From Punica granatum (lineage: Eukaryota; Streptophyta; Magnoliopsida; Myrtales; Lythraceae): 64,000 nucleotides of DNA. The stretch spans positions 20,372,274 through 20,436,273 of the forward strand of contig NC_045129.1 of assembly GCF_007655135.1 (NCBI RefSeq). The letters are read 5' to 3'. Shown here one piece after another: positions 10,689 through 20,970 of the stretch. Each line of letters opens with the position of its first letter. Within the stretch, counting starts at the first letter, position 1. A model generated the notes under the pieces. It saw only the letters and a program-made list of their open reading frames with translations. It was not told the origin of the DNA and did not search any database. The position numbers and the translations under genes are program-made.

Positions 10689-12212
10689 TTAGATTTGAAG
10701 CTTGATTTGCTTCACAATGTTGGTTTGTTCATCCGTCCATGGTGGAGGAGAATTCTTTAACCTGTTATGGAGGGGTTTGCAAAGTCTACTTAGGCCAGGG
10801 AAGAAATCTACAACGTAGTTTAGACTTCCTAAGAACCTTTGTAGCTGTTTCTTATCATGGATCTGATCAGGGAGCCTATCAGCAAACTGGATGGACCTGT
10901 TGATGGGGATTATGGTGCCCCTGCTGATGTTGTGCCCTAAAAATCGAATTTTTGTTTGGAAAAGGCAGACTTTGTTTGGAGACACAGTCAAGCCATTTAT
11001 CGAGGTGATTCTCATAAAATGTTTCACATGTTTAAAATGAGAATCAATGGTTTTGGAAAATATGAGGACATCATCAATGTATACAATAATGAAATCGGAG
11101 CATGCACCAAAGATGTCATTCATGATATTATGAAATTCAGATAGGGCATTTTTGAGCCCAAAAGGCATTACATTCCATTCGTACTGGCCAAACGGAACTG
11201 TGAATGCAGTTTTGTATTTTTCCTTTTCGGTGATTTGAATTTGCCAAAAACCTGACTTCATGTCGAATTTTGAAAATATTTTTGAATCATGAAGTCTTTG
11301 AAGCAAATCTTTTTTGTTAGGTATTGGATACCTAATCCACCGTAAGGCTTGGTTCAAAGGCTTATAATTGATTACTAACCTAGGGACTCCTCTCTCAAGT
11401 TCAGCGTTTTTGTTCACGTAGAAGGCTGAACAACTCCAGGGAGACTTACTGGGTCTAATCAATTTTTTGGTCAGGAGTTCTTGGATTTCTGCTTTGCAGT
11501 GTTTTTCCAACTCTTGATTCATCTGAATGGGTCTGGCTTTTGTTGGGATATTTTTCTCATCGAAATCCTCTTCATATGGTAGATCAATGACGTGTTGCTT
11601 CCTATCCCAGAAAGCATTCGGGGTTTCTCCGCAGACTATCTCTTGAATCAGAATGTTGAGATTATCGATTTTTTGTTTCCAATCTAGTTTTTGGAGCAGA
11701 TTTTCAACTTCATGAAATGAGAGCTCATCTTTTATCCAGCCAATTTGCCTCTCAGTTGCCTGTATTATGTCCAGATTCCTGGTTACAGGTTTTGTGATGA
11801 AAGGAAAAAGGGTTTTGCTTCCTAAATACACCGTCTTTATGCCTGAGTTGGTGAAAAGAAAGGGTTTGATGAGCTGAATGAATGAGGTTCCTAGTATGAC
11901 TTCATTTTTTAAGTCTTGGACAACTAGGAAACCAGTCTTATATGTTGAATCCTCATTTTTTACTTCTGCTTCTGCAACTTTATGTGTGATTTTCAATTTG
12001 TTATTGCTGGCAGATCGTAAAGATTCATGGGTCCTTTCACAATATTTCAATGGGATTAATCCCTCCCTCACACAATTGGTGTTCGCACCTGTGTCCAACA
12101 GGGCAGTTACTTCCATCTGGAAGTCTTTCACCTTAATTGTAGGTTTTAGGAGGTATTTCTGATGGGTGAATTCCTGGTTTTTACACTCAGGTTTGGGTTC
12201 AGCATCGTCCAA
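10689..12212 (-). pseudogene. Unit B protease and reverse transcriptase
   Basis: From the N-terminus: an aspartic protease with DTGA about 40 residues in (near 12095) and an ILGTSFIQ segment. A linker leads to the RT palm, with an FSKFDMKSGFWQIQI motif near 11270, AFTVPFGQYEWNVMPFGLKNA near 11180, and the catalytic YIDD at 11070-11081, then thumb and connection. The enzyme would copy viral RNA to DNA in the cytoplasm or capsid. All catalytic aspartates are present. The frame is closed upstream by a TAG at 12216-12218 and downstream by the TAA at 10689. Both are single-codon breaks in an otherwise continuous frame. Confidence 0.9.
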
Positions 12213-12215
12213 AGT

Positions 12216-12760
12216 CTAAACCAGCTTTTCATCGTTTTTTAGAGATATTACTTCTTTATGGAGCTCATTGAGTTTTTGGTGAAGTTTTAACTCTACTTGT
12301 ATCCTCTCTTTTTCCCGGTTTTCATGCTCTAAGGCGCGGGTGTTTTTGATCATCATGTTGAGTAACCTAAGGTTTTTGGTTTGCTCAGGTTCTTTTGGCT
12401 CAACATATTTTGGAGGAGGTTTTGAGGAGACTACGGTTCTATTGAAAGGTAGTTTCCAGGTTATGGTATTTTCAGTGAATTTGAGGGCCTTTTCTTCCAT
12501 GTAGATTTGGTAAAACCAATCCCAAAAAAGGATGTTTTTCTCATTTTCTTTCATGAAATGGATCCAATGGGTTTGCATTATGGTTTCAACGTATTTTTCG
12601 GTAAAAACCTCATGCAGCCAGTTTCCCCTGTTTTCATTTTCTTTGGAGCAGAAATCATTCCTAAGGATGGCATGAGCTATTGTGGAAAGGTTTCTCAATC
12701 ACATAAATCTCAGGGTTAGGATTGATCCTGGACGCATCAGTTATGGATGAAAATGTGGGT
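12216..12760 (-). pseudogene. Unit B shared module and coiled coil, capsid core missing
   Basis: This segment carries the same RNDF...ILFWDWF module as unit A (ILFWDWF at 12513-12533). In unit A the module leads to a capsid core and zinc knuckle. Here it passes in about 60 residues to a charged coiled coil (about 12370-12225) and then to the protease. The capsid block of roughly 400 codons is therefore absent at this point. A frameshift near 12690 separates it from the movement-protein C-terminal tail, and a TAG at 12216-12218 separates it from the protease. Confidence 0.75.
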
Positions 12761-13686
12761 GAAGGGGGCGAAGACTCAGTTTCATCTGTGATAGGGGCAG
12801 AGTATACTGGCCTAGGAATATCGGTGACGACACTACTTATTCCTCTAAGGTTGGCAGATCTAGGAGGGTTCTCAGTAGCTGTTTGGAAAGTGTTTGCCAA
12901 TGGGGCAACACTGAATGATCTCCTTCTAAGCTCAGGGCTTCTAAAGGAAGAATTTATCGAAGGGGTTGAGGTGGACTGTATGTCGACTGATCTCCTATGG
13001 CGAAAGCTTATGCAAACTCTCCCATCTTGGAACTGGCTCACTTGACTAAGTTCTTCATTTTGAATTTTTTCAGGGGCAACTGCGTCTTCTAAGACCCATT
13101 CATCAGGAAGAGTTACCTCATTCCACCTAATTGGTCTGGGGACTACAGTGTTTGACCTGGCAATGTCTGTTTGGAAAAAGGAGGGTTTCTCCTTTGGGGC
13201 TATGGTTGAAAGCTTTAGTTGCAAATGCTGAGACCATCGTTTTGTAATGAACTCTGTACACAAGGGCTAAAGGGATGGAGCCTAAAGCAATCTTGTTGTT
13301 GTGCATTTTAATCTGCAAGGTCAAGCCATGGGTTATGTTTTGGTCTTTGAGGGACATGGTGAAATTTGGGAAACAGTTGAAATGGACTGGTCCGCCACAC
13401 AGACTAGTCTCTACTGTCCCAAGGATGGATTCATGATAGTTCAGAAGCCTTGCATCTCTAAGCACTAAGAGTACTGAGGTATCTAAGCCTTCTCTGGTCA
13501 GGGGTTTTATGCTCACTTGGACGAGCCCTATATGGATGATGTTGTATTTATCATTATATTTTTTCAATGACTCTTGGTTCAAGAGTTTTATGGTTTGTGA
13601 AGAGTTTTTTAGAGGAATGTCCCGCTCTTCAGTGGTTATGGTGTAATCAGTTTTTGAAAATATTTGGAATTTTGAGTTTTTATAAA
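12690..13686 (-). pseudogene. Unit B movement protein (30K type), frameshifted
   Basis: Segment 13582-13127 matches the core of caulimovirid 30K movement proteins: a YNIIHIGLVQVSIKPL start, then a Gly-Thr-Val/Asp region and an LALVYRVHYK end. Such proteins widen plasmodesmata for cell-to-cell spread. The frame shifts near 13255, and the Pro/Ser/Arg-rich C-terminal tail (13250-12690) continues in the neighbouring frame. The N-terminal piece is cut from the core by a 320-bp MITE at 13687-14006. No counterpart exists in unit A. Confidence 0.8.
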
Positions 13687-14015
13687 GGGTAAATTACAAA
13701 AAAAAACCCAAGTTTTGTAAAATGTCTCAATTTTGTCCTAAATTTTGTTTTGTAACAAAAAAAACCATAAGTTTTCTAAAATGTCTCAAAAATGACCTCC
13801 GTTATAACTTCCGTCAATTTTTGCTGCTGATGGTGGGTCCCTTTAACAGTCCACGTAGGTCACACGTATGCAAAAATTGACGGAAGTTATAACGGAGGTC
13901 ATTTTTGAGACATTTTAGAAAACTTATGGTTTTTTTTGTTACAAAACAAAATTTATGACAAAACTGAGACATTTTACAAAATTTGGGTTTTTTTTGTAAT
14001 TTGCCCTTTTATAAA
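13678..14015. mobile_element. Fold-back MITE with 9-bp target duplication (Mutator-like)
   Basis: The element spans 13687-14006 (320 bp). It is flanked on both sides by TTTTATAAA (13678-13686 and 14007-14015), a perfect 9-bp target duplication. The ends are GGGTAAATTAC and its near-perfect reverse complement. The inverted arms extend almost to the centre, with a loop of about 45 bp near 13825-13870. A 9-bp duplication is characteristic of Mutator-like transposons. There is no coding capacity, so it was mobilised in trans. It interrupts the viral movement-protein ORF and is therefore younger than that viral unit. Confidence 0.88.
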
Positions 14016-14202
14016 TCTGTTTTGAAGCGATTCTTGGGATTTCCCAATCATCTATAGACTTATCAAAACATTCCAAATTGACATCTTCTCTGTTGAGAAC
14101 ATAATCATTATCGAAATTATTTTCAGAAGAACATGTACTCGAAGAACTTGCTTTAAACCAATCCATATTCAAAAACAATAAATCTTCCAGTCTCTCAAAC
14201 AT
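14016..14202 (-). pseudogene. Unit B start of ORF1 (N-terminal piece before the MITE)
   Basis: ATG at 14200-14202, the same context and first codons as unit A at 7325. About 60 codons, Ser/Asn/Asp-rich, reach the MITE target duplication. The viral frame resumes beyond the element in the movement protein. Confidence 0.7.
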
Positions 14203-15009
14203 TTATCAAGACTTTCTATACTGCATATTAGTTCCTTACCCTTAGAGCATTCCACACCTATCCTAGACGAAAGCTCTACAGATCTATAGAACCATTAGCC
14301 TAGTGGTTTGAAGATGCTTAACCGTATCTAATTCTCCTACCCAGCTTCTCTCGAGATCAAGATCTAAGACATACCTGGACGATCGGCAGAAGCCTCACAC
14401 AGTGTTTCCCTGTAGGTTCTAGCACATACCTTACCCAACTGCTGTACCTGGTTTTAACAATAATAGTAGGCGAACAAATTCCAAAAACTCATCTCTCACT
14501 AAAGATCCAAATCCTATCCCAACTGCTGTTCCTAGACGAACGATAATGTACTAGGATAACTCTTCTCCAGCCGATAACCTCCATCTACTTAGACGGTGCT
14601 CATAACACTACCGGGCCATCGCATCCAATTTTTTCCCTGAACACTGCCCTAACCGTCGGGACTTACAATACAGGAATACCTTAGGACTTCCCCCCGGGTT
14701 CCTATGAACGGTGAATGTGTAGGGTCCATTAGAGCGACTGGATGGACATTAGAGCCTATTACATTATTTCTTAATCTAGCCTCAGTTCATTGTGATATCG
14801 GATCTAGACACCTAGAAAGATAATGATCTATGTCCGTTTCCTATCATGTTTACCAGCTTCAGTACATTGTATAGGATATGCAAGAATACACTATAGGAAG
14901 AACACATGATGAGTTACTACCAGCCATGAAGGCGGTCCTAGATGATATGACCTACGAGCTCTACTGAATATAAGAATCTATACGGAATATACATCCTATC
15001 CCCACCTAT
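14203..15009 (-). other. Long viral leader of unit B (5' common region)
   Basis: Counterpart of 7326-8112. The near-identity with unit A extends a short way into ORF1 (7286 and 14163 are equivalent ends) and then stops abruptly at the protein level. It has a 21-22 bp block near 14850 that is missing from A. No gene is seen in it. Confidence 0.7.
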
Positions 15010-15022
15010 GGCTCTGATACCA
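15010..15022 (-). promoter_or_regulatory. tRNA-iMet primer-binding site, unit B
   Basis: The minus strand reads TGGTATCAGAGCC, identical to the unit A site 6,897 bp away. The spacing gives the unit B genome length, about 6.57 kb after subtracting the MITE and its duplicated target. Confidence 0.85.
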
Positions 15023-15131
15023 TTTTTACCCAAGATCTATCGTAGGGGATAACCATGGAATACAGGAAGAACAAGGATCTGATATGCATAGACAATCAAG
15101 ATAAATATAAGATCAACATGGAAGATTTATT

Positions 15132-15702
15132 CAGAAACTTAGCCCATGATGGGCCGAAGGGAGTACATGATGTTCAAGAAAACAAAAGAAGACATGAGAA
15201 GAAAGAAAGAAAAGGAAAGAGTCTGTAAAGACTCAATCCATGCTTACACTGGAAATTACACTCAGAAAGGGGGTTGGAGGATCCGGGTTATAAGAGCCGG
15301 ATGTTTACATATGAGAAGAAGAGAGAAAGAAGAGAAGAGTATTATCGGTGGATGAGTTGTGTCCCTCGATGCTAGAAGGAGACTCCTCTTATAGGCAGTG
15401 GTGGATGCCTTGTCGCTGTGCAGCTTTGGACTGTGCACTCACATGCGGGGTACTGTCGAGCTCAGTGGAAGAACTGTAGCTACAGTGACCTTTTTTGTCG
15501 CAGATAGTGACAGGAGGCTGCTTTATCTCGGGCACGTTCGCCGAAAGGTTTTTTGTCCGTTATGGTACCACTGTGAGTAGTGGTGGGACGCTTCCGGAGA
15601 TTGCGCTGATTATGTGGGGCATAGCCTTTTGAGCCGAAAGGTTTTTTGTCCGGTAATGATCCACGTGCTATTGCAGTGGGCGGACGCTCTCGGTTTCTGA
15701 GG
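15132..15702 (-). other. Viral 3' common region, copy after unit C
   Basis: Nearly identical to 8235-8811 and 17356-17937, including the paired gccgaaaggttttttgtcc motifs (near 15539 and 15635). The identity begins exactly at the stop codon of the unit C ORF (15703). Confidence 0.65.
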
Positions 15703-17061
15703 CTAGTATCTTTGATGAGCAATTCGGGTATCCAATAAATACTCCTCCTCGAATTTGTCAAGAAATGCATCATGACGGGTGCTGAACCGTGGTTGATCCG
15801 GCATATCGATGAGGGAGATATGAAGGAAGACCCTTTGGCATTTACCTGAGAACTGGAGAATATGCTCTGGGTATTGACGCCAGTGCCATTCATTTACCTG
15901 AACCCAAGCTCGCCATTTGCTGATCTGAGTTATGATTTGTCCATCTGCTGGCCAAAACTTTGCCTCTGGGGTGAGAACACTCTTTGAACTTACCGGAGAG
16001 ATAAAGATATAATGGATAGCAGGTTGAACTTTTATGGGGGAAATCCACTCTGGGGGAGAGGATTCAATGCTGATGAAGAGGCTGGACGATCGGTGCAAGG
16101 ACTTTTTGATAAGGTCCCAAGCATTGCTCCCAAAAAGGGATTGATACTCTGGCCGATGTTCATCCTCTGGTCTTAAAATTATGGATTTGAGAACTCCATA
16201 TTTCAGAAGATCACAAAAATCGAAATGGTGTTTATAAAATTTATCTTTTAAAGGAAAAACATAAAAACTTATCCTGGGGATCGAGAATTCCAGGATATGT
16301 CTGCAACTATTCATAAGTAAGATATCGGCTTTTTCAAAAGCATCATCCTCACTGTGTTGGTCGCAGGGTTGTGGAAAATCATTTTGAAAATAGTTTTTTC
16401 TTTCCCAATTCCAAAACCATCCATCAATTCCTTTTTGTGTGCACGCACAGAACTGAAGGAGTCTTTTGAAGAATGAAATCATGGTTGTAGTAAAATCCTG
16501 AATACTTATCTCAGAAATTTTTAAGACAATGTCTTCCGGAAGTTTTGAAAGAAACAGGATTTCTCCTGCTTGTGGGAAAATGCCACTGAGAGTTACTTCA
16601 ATGGGTTTTTTAGAAAACATTTTCTCAGTCATATTTCCGATGAGGGGAACTTCTGACCGAATTATCGATGGAGTTGATGAGGACTCCAAATCCTGCTTGA
16701 ATTTTTCATTTTCTTTTTCACGAGCGTCTTTTTTTCTGAGGCAGGACTCAGAAAACTCTAAGACTTCTATTATTTCCGCACATAGGCTTTCTATTTCTTT
16801 TTTGAAGCCTTCATTTTCTTTTTCAAGAATATCTCTCCTTTTTTCACTCTTTTTTAATTTTTTCTTCAGAGCATGGTTTTCTCTTTGCATTTCTGCAAAG
16901 TGCTCTGTGAAATTATCGAATTCAACTAACCTGTTTTGGAGGAAAGCATGAGTCTGAGCTTTTTGGAGGTATAACTCTTGCTGCAGCGAATCGATTTTTA
17001 GACAAAGTTCCTGCTGCAAGGATGCTTTGCTGTTGCCTTGTTCTTCCATGTGAAGAACCAA
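15703..17061 (-). CDS. Unit C: unrecognised viral ORF with coiled coil
   Basis: An open frame of about 450 codons with no internal stop, the least damaged viral ORF in the cluster. A likely ATG start is at 17047-17049, a few codons inside the open frame; the frame is open from a TAA at 17098-17100. Residues of the first ~130 codons are Lys/Glu/Leu/Gln-rich with heptad-like spacing, so a coiled coil is likely. A second half with many Trp, Phe, His and Pro (for example WFWNWE near 16425) looks globular. No enzyme or metal motif is seen. It occupies the place of ORF2 immediately before the shared 3' region but resembles ORF2 only in composition. I infer a viral protein because both sides are viral; its function is unknown. 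Confidence 0.65.
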   Translation of the reverse strand: MVLHMEEQGNSKASLQQELCLKIDSLQQELYLQKAQTHAFLQNRLVEFDNFTEHFAEMQRENHALKKKLKKSEKRRDILEKENEGFKKEIESLCAEIIEVLEFSESCLRKKDAREKENEKFKQDLESSSTPSIIRSEVPLIGNMTEKMFSKKPIEVTLSGIFPQAGEILFLSKLPEDIVLKISEISIQDFTTTMISFFKRLLQFCACTQKGIDGWFWNWERKNYFQNDFPQPCDQHSEDDAFEKADILLMNSCRHILEFSIPRISFYVFPLKDKFYKHHFDFCDLLKYGVLKSIILRPEDEHRPEYQSLFGSNAWDLIKKSLHRSSSLFISIESSPPEWISPIKVQPAIHYIFISPVSSKSVLTPEAKFWPADGQIITQISKWRAWVQVNEWHWRQYPEHILQFSGKCQRVFLHISLIDMPDQPRFSTRHDAFLDKFEEEYLLDTRIAHQRY

Positions 17062-17355
17062 TGCATTTATGGATTCCTCACCCTTTTTGAGGATTCTTTA
17101 TGGAGGCCCATAAATTATCCAAGATGTGTTGTTGCCTAGGGTCAGGCCGCCAAGCCGTGAGGCTGGATTTTATACAGAATCGCATTTTTGGAGGCAGATC
17201 CTGATGTTTATGTGTCTTGCTCCTGGAAGAGGAGCCTTCGCAAGCCTAGTTAGACCAGGGGAGTTCCATGTTCCTGTATTGATACATGAACAAGGGTTAT
17301 GGCAAGTTTATGTTTAAATCAACCACCACTGTTGCCTTGATCTTGGGTACATGGT
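17062..17355 (-). other. Short unique leader of unit C
   Basis: About 290 bases between the unit C ORF and the unit D 3' common region. They are not similar to the A/B leaders. No primer-binding site is visible, so the 5' end of unit C is truncated or rearranged. The join to unit D falls at 17353, just after gaataa on the minus strand. Confidence 0.5.
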
Positions 17356-17937
17356 TATTCAGAAACTTAGCCCATGATGGGCCGAAGGGAGTACATGATG
17401 TTCAAGAAAACAAAAGAAGAGATGAGAAGAAAGAAAGAAAAGGAAAGAGTCTGTAAAGACTCAATCCATGCTTACACTGGAAATTACACTCAGAAAGGGG
17501 GTTGGAGGATCCGGGTTATAAGAGCCGGATGTTTACATATGAGAAGAAGAGAGAAAGAAGAGAAGAGTATTATCGGTGGATGAGTCGTGTCCCTCGATGC
17601 TAGAAGGAGACTCCTCTTATAGGCAGTGGTGGATGCCTTGTCGCTGTGCAGCTTTGGACTGTGCACTCACATGCGGGGTATTGTCGAGCTCAGTGGAAGA
17701 ACTGTAGCTACAGTGACCTTTTTTGTCGCAGATAGTGACAGGAGGCTGCTTTATCTCGGGCACGTTCGCCGAAAGGTTTTTTGTCCGTTATGGTACCACT
17801 GTGAGTAGAGGTTGGACGCTTCCGGAGATTGCGCTGATTATGTGGGGCATAGCCTTTTGAGCCGAAAAGTTTTTTGTCCGGTAATGATCCACGTGCTGTT
17901 GCAGTGGGCGGACGCTCTCGGTTGCTGAGACTAACAA
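17356..17937 (-). other. Viral 3' common region, copy after unit D
   Basis: Third copy of the common region. The paired gccgaaa(a/g)g-ttttttgtcc motifs lie near 17768 and 17861. It begins at the ORF2 stop codon, as in unit B. Confidence 0.65.
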
Positions 17938-19385
17938 TTAATCTGAAGAGAAATCACTGCCGTCTTCTTCCCTGTGGGATTCTGATGCAGACGAAGCAGT
18001 GGTGTTCAGATCTTTGAGTTCCAGGAGAACCTGGCTAAGTCGTCCTATGTAATCCTCATCAGTTTTTGCTGCTGAAAGGAAGGACGAAGCGCGGGCTTTG
18101 ACCTGGAGAAAGCTTTGGTGGTCCACTTATGCTTTGTTTGAGACAAGAGCATTTTTACGGAACCAATTGAGAACAAATTGCAAGTCAAGATGATCTACCT
18201 TCAACTTAACCCACCATTTGCATTTGAAGATTCTGGCCAATGTCTGCGGGCCTGTCTGTTGATCAGGCTTGTATCCGAAAAACCAATTATGAACCCATGA
18301 TAATCCAAAAATCTGGTAGAATTGGAGAAGCACGGGGAAAATGGTTTGGTTCCCCTGAGGTTTGAATCGAGAAGCAAACATGATGTAGGCTTCATGAATT
18401 ATGGAAGGCAGTATGTCTGGAATGGGACCCCAGATAGACCACCAGTGGGCAAACCAAAAGGGAAATATGGCCGTATTTTTGGAATGAAAAAAGATCAGCC
18501 AGGTGTGTCTGAACTCATGGTTTTGGTACAAAAATGCATTGTACCAAGCTTGCTGGTAATCCCAGTAGGAAACCATGGCATTATGGGGAGATCGGATGAG
18601 AACCGGGCTTGGAATTTATGGATTTGGTATGGTTTTCCCTCATTCCATTCTCTCGGATAGATCACTCTCAGGATTTTGGCTGTAGAGTAGGATATGGTGT
18701 TTGAGGAGCCAGGGACAAGGTGGTGTTTGAACTCAACTGAACCTATATCACTCAAAATTTTCTCATAGTATTCCCGAGTTTTTGAAATGTCGAATGGCCG
18801 GAAATTCCAGTTTTCAGGAAACAATTTTGATGCTGCGAAGAAGGGGTTTTCATGGTAAAAACCTTCTTCCATAATCAAAACAGTTTGAAATAATGATTTT
18901 GGAAACCATGGAGCTGTTTTTGAAGAGTTGGTTTCCTTATCGGAAAATGTTGTGAGACTTTTTTCTGCTCTTTTGGCAATTTGCCTAGAGCTCTCTCCCT
19001 TACTAGTCTCCAGCAGAGGAGGAGATATCCCAGATAGCACCTGTGCTAATTCTGATTTATCTTTTAATACGGTAATCCATTGCTGGACTACGGTATTATT
19101 ATCGAGATTATGAGGAGAAGAACTCTGTTTTTCAAGAGTTTGAATCTCCTTTTTGGGTTTAGGAATTTTACCTGGCAGAGTTTGCATGCAGCTCTGCTTA
19201 TCGATCTCCTGTTGGAGAGTCTGTCGATAGGTTTTTATCTGGCTATCAACAGTGATCTGACCAATGGAGGGTTGGCCAGAGGCCTTATGATGTGAGGATT
19301 GCTCCTCAATTTTTATCGACTGGCTGGGAGCCAGCTGTGTTGAGGCCGTAGCCTCTTTTTTGGAGGAACGAGTCCTCATGCTCAT
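17938..19385 (-). pseudogene. Unit D ORF2, frameshifted
   Basis: Close relative of unit B ORF2 with the same ATGA overlap to RNase H (19382-19385). A G-run near 18585 is one base shorter than in unit B and shifts the frame. A TAA at 18127-18129 replaces a glutamine codon. The final 34 codons, acidic and Ser-rich, run to the stop at 17938-17940. Function unknown. Confidence 0.75.
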
Positions 19386-20855
19386 GGTGGTACCTGCAGG
19401 AATTCTCTTGTCAGGAAATCAGGGAGACTGTTAGTCTCACCTTTTATGAATTCAATGTCAAAATCAAATACACTCAAGATAGCTTGCCATCGGGCAAAAA
19501 TCTGTTTTGATGCAATGTTTTGAACATTTTTTTGTAGAACCTCTTTTGCAGATTTACAATCAATCCGAAGTAAAAACCTTTGATTTAAAAGATCAGATTG
19601 AAATTTAGAAATGCAAAGGACCACAGAAAGAATTTCCTTTTTTATGGTTGAATAATTCTTCTGTGTTGGGTTCCAATGTTTTGATGTGAACTGGACAACT
19701 TTTTCTTGTCCATTTTTTGACTGTTTCAAGATTCCTCCGTATCCTTCTTCAGAGGCGTCTGTTTCAACAATTTTTTTTGCAGATGGGTCTGCCAAGTGTA
19801 AACAGGGCAGAGTTTTGATTTGAAGCTTGATTTGCTTCACAATGTTGGTTTGTTTATCCGTCCATGGTGGAGGAGAATTCTTTAACCTGTTATGGAGGGG
19901 TTTGCAAAGTCTACTTGGGCCAGGGAAGAAATCTACAACGTAGTTTAGACTTTCTAAGAACCTTTGTAGCTGTTTCTTATCATGGATCTGATGAGGGAAC
20001 CTATCAGCAAATTGGATGGACCTGTTGATGGGGATTATGGTGCCCCTGCTGATGTTGTGCCCTAAAAATCGAATTTTTGTTTGGAAAAGGCAGACTTTGT
20101 TTGGAGACACAGTCAAGCCATTTATCGAGGTGATTCTCATAAAATGTTTCACATGTTTAAAATGAGAATCAATGGTTTTGGAAAATATAAGGACATCATC
20201 AATGTATACAATAATGAAATCAGAGCATGCACCAAAGATGTCATTCATAATTTTCTCAAATTCAGATGGGGCATTTTTGGTCAGGAGTTCTTGGATTTCT
20301 GTTTTGCAGTGTTTTTCCAACTCTTGATTCATCTGAATGGGTCTGACTTTTGTTGGGATATTTTTCTCATCGAAATCCTCTTCATAAGGTAGATCAATGA
20401 CGTGTTGCTTCATATCCCAGAAAGCATTCGGGGTTTCTCCGCAGACTGTCTCTTGAATCAAAATGTTGAGATTATCGATTTTTTGTTTCCAATCTGGTTT
20501 TTGGAGCAGATTTTCAACTTCATGAAATGAGAGCTCATCTTTTATCCAGCCAATTTGCCTCTCAGTTGCCTGTATTATGTCCAGATTCCTGGTTACAGGT
20601 TTTGTGATGAAAGGAAAAAGGGTTTTGCTTCCTAAATACACCGTCTTTATGCCTGAGTTGGTGAAAATGAAGGGTTTGATGAGCTGAATGAATGGGGTTC
20701 CTAGTATGACTTCATTTTTTAAGTCTTGGACAACTAGGAAACCAGTCTTATATGTTGAATCCTCATTTTTTACTTCTGCTTCTGCAACTTTATGTGTGAT
20801 TTTCAATTTGTTATTGCTGGCAGATCGTAAAGATTCATGGGTCCTTTCACAATAT
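19382..20855 (-). pseudogene. Unit D protease-RT-RNase H with internal RT deletion
   Basis: Reads from inside the protease through linker, RT palm end with YIDD (near 20195), connection and RNase H in one open frame of about 490 codons. Compared with unit B, about 315 bp of RT are missing (unit B 11155-11469), covering the first catalytic-aspartate and substrate-binding motifs, so it cannot be active. The deletion ends share the hexamer TTTTTG and are in frame. Upstream, homology stops at 20855 at an AT microsatellite, removing the protease DTGA, movement protein and leader. Confidence 0.85.
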
Positions 20856-20878
20856 CATATATATATATATATATATAG
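20856..20878. repeat. AT dinucleotide microsatellite at the viral edge
   Basis: An (AT)n run of about ten units directly abuts the end of unit D homology (20855). The end of a Copia-like LTR begins at 20881. Endogenous florendoviruses are reported to lie often next to TA repeats. Confidence 0.8.
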
Positions 20879-20970
20879 AGTGTAGGTGCTCCGATATTGA
20901 TTATAGGAGCTCTTTCGAACACTAATCTTCTAAACTTCAGTTCGAGTGTGGTGGACGGAGCAATGAACTT

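Larger units (their letters stand above)
4390..20855 (-). mobile_element. Endogenous pararetrovirus cluster (florendovirus-like caulimovirid)
   Basis: About 16.5 kb of minus-strand viral sequence is arranged head to tail. It contains tRNA-iMet primer sites at 8113-8125 and 15010-15022, a caulimovirid-type movement protein, a capsid-like protein with a zinc knuckle, an aspartic protease (DTGA), a reverse transcriptase (YIDD), RNase H, and a second ORF after RNase H. A polyprotein ORF1 followed by an overlapping ORF2 of unknown function is the layout known for florendoviruses. The distance from primer site to primer site is 6,897 bp and includes a 320-bp MITE. No integrase is seen, which separates it from LTR retrotransposons. 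The right edge meets an AT microsatellite and the left edge meets an LTR repeat. Every unit except C is visibly inactivated. Confidence 0.85.

Noticed and set aside
4390..20855. Reading the cluster as an LTR retrotransposon
   Set aside because: No integrase and no LTRs are present. A 30K-type movement protein and an ORF2 after RNase H point to a pararetrovirus.
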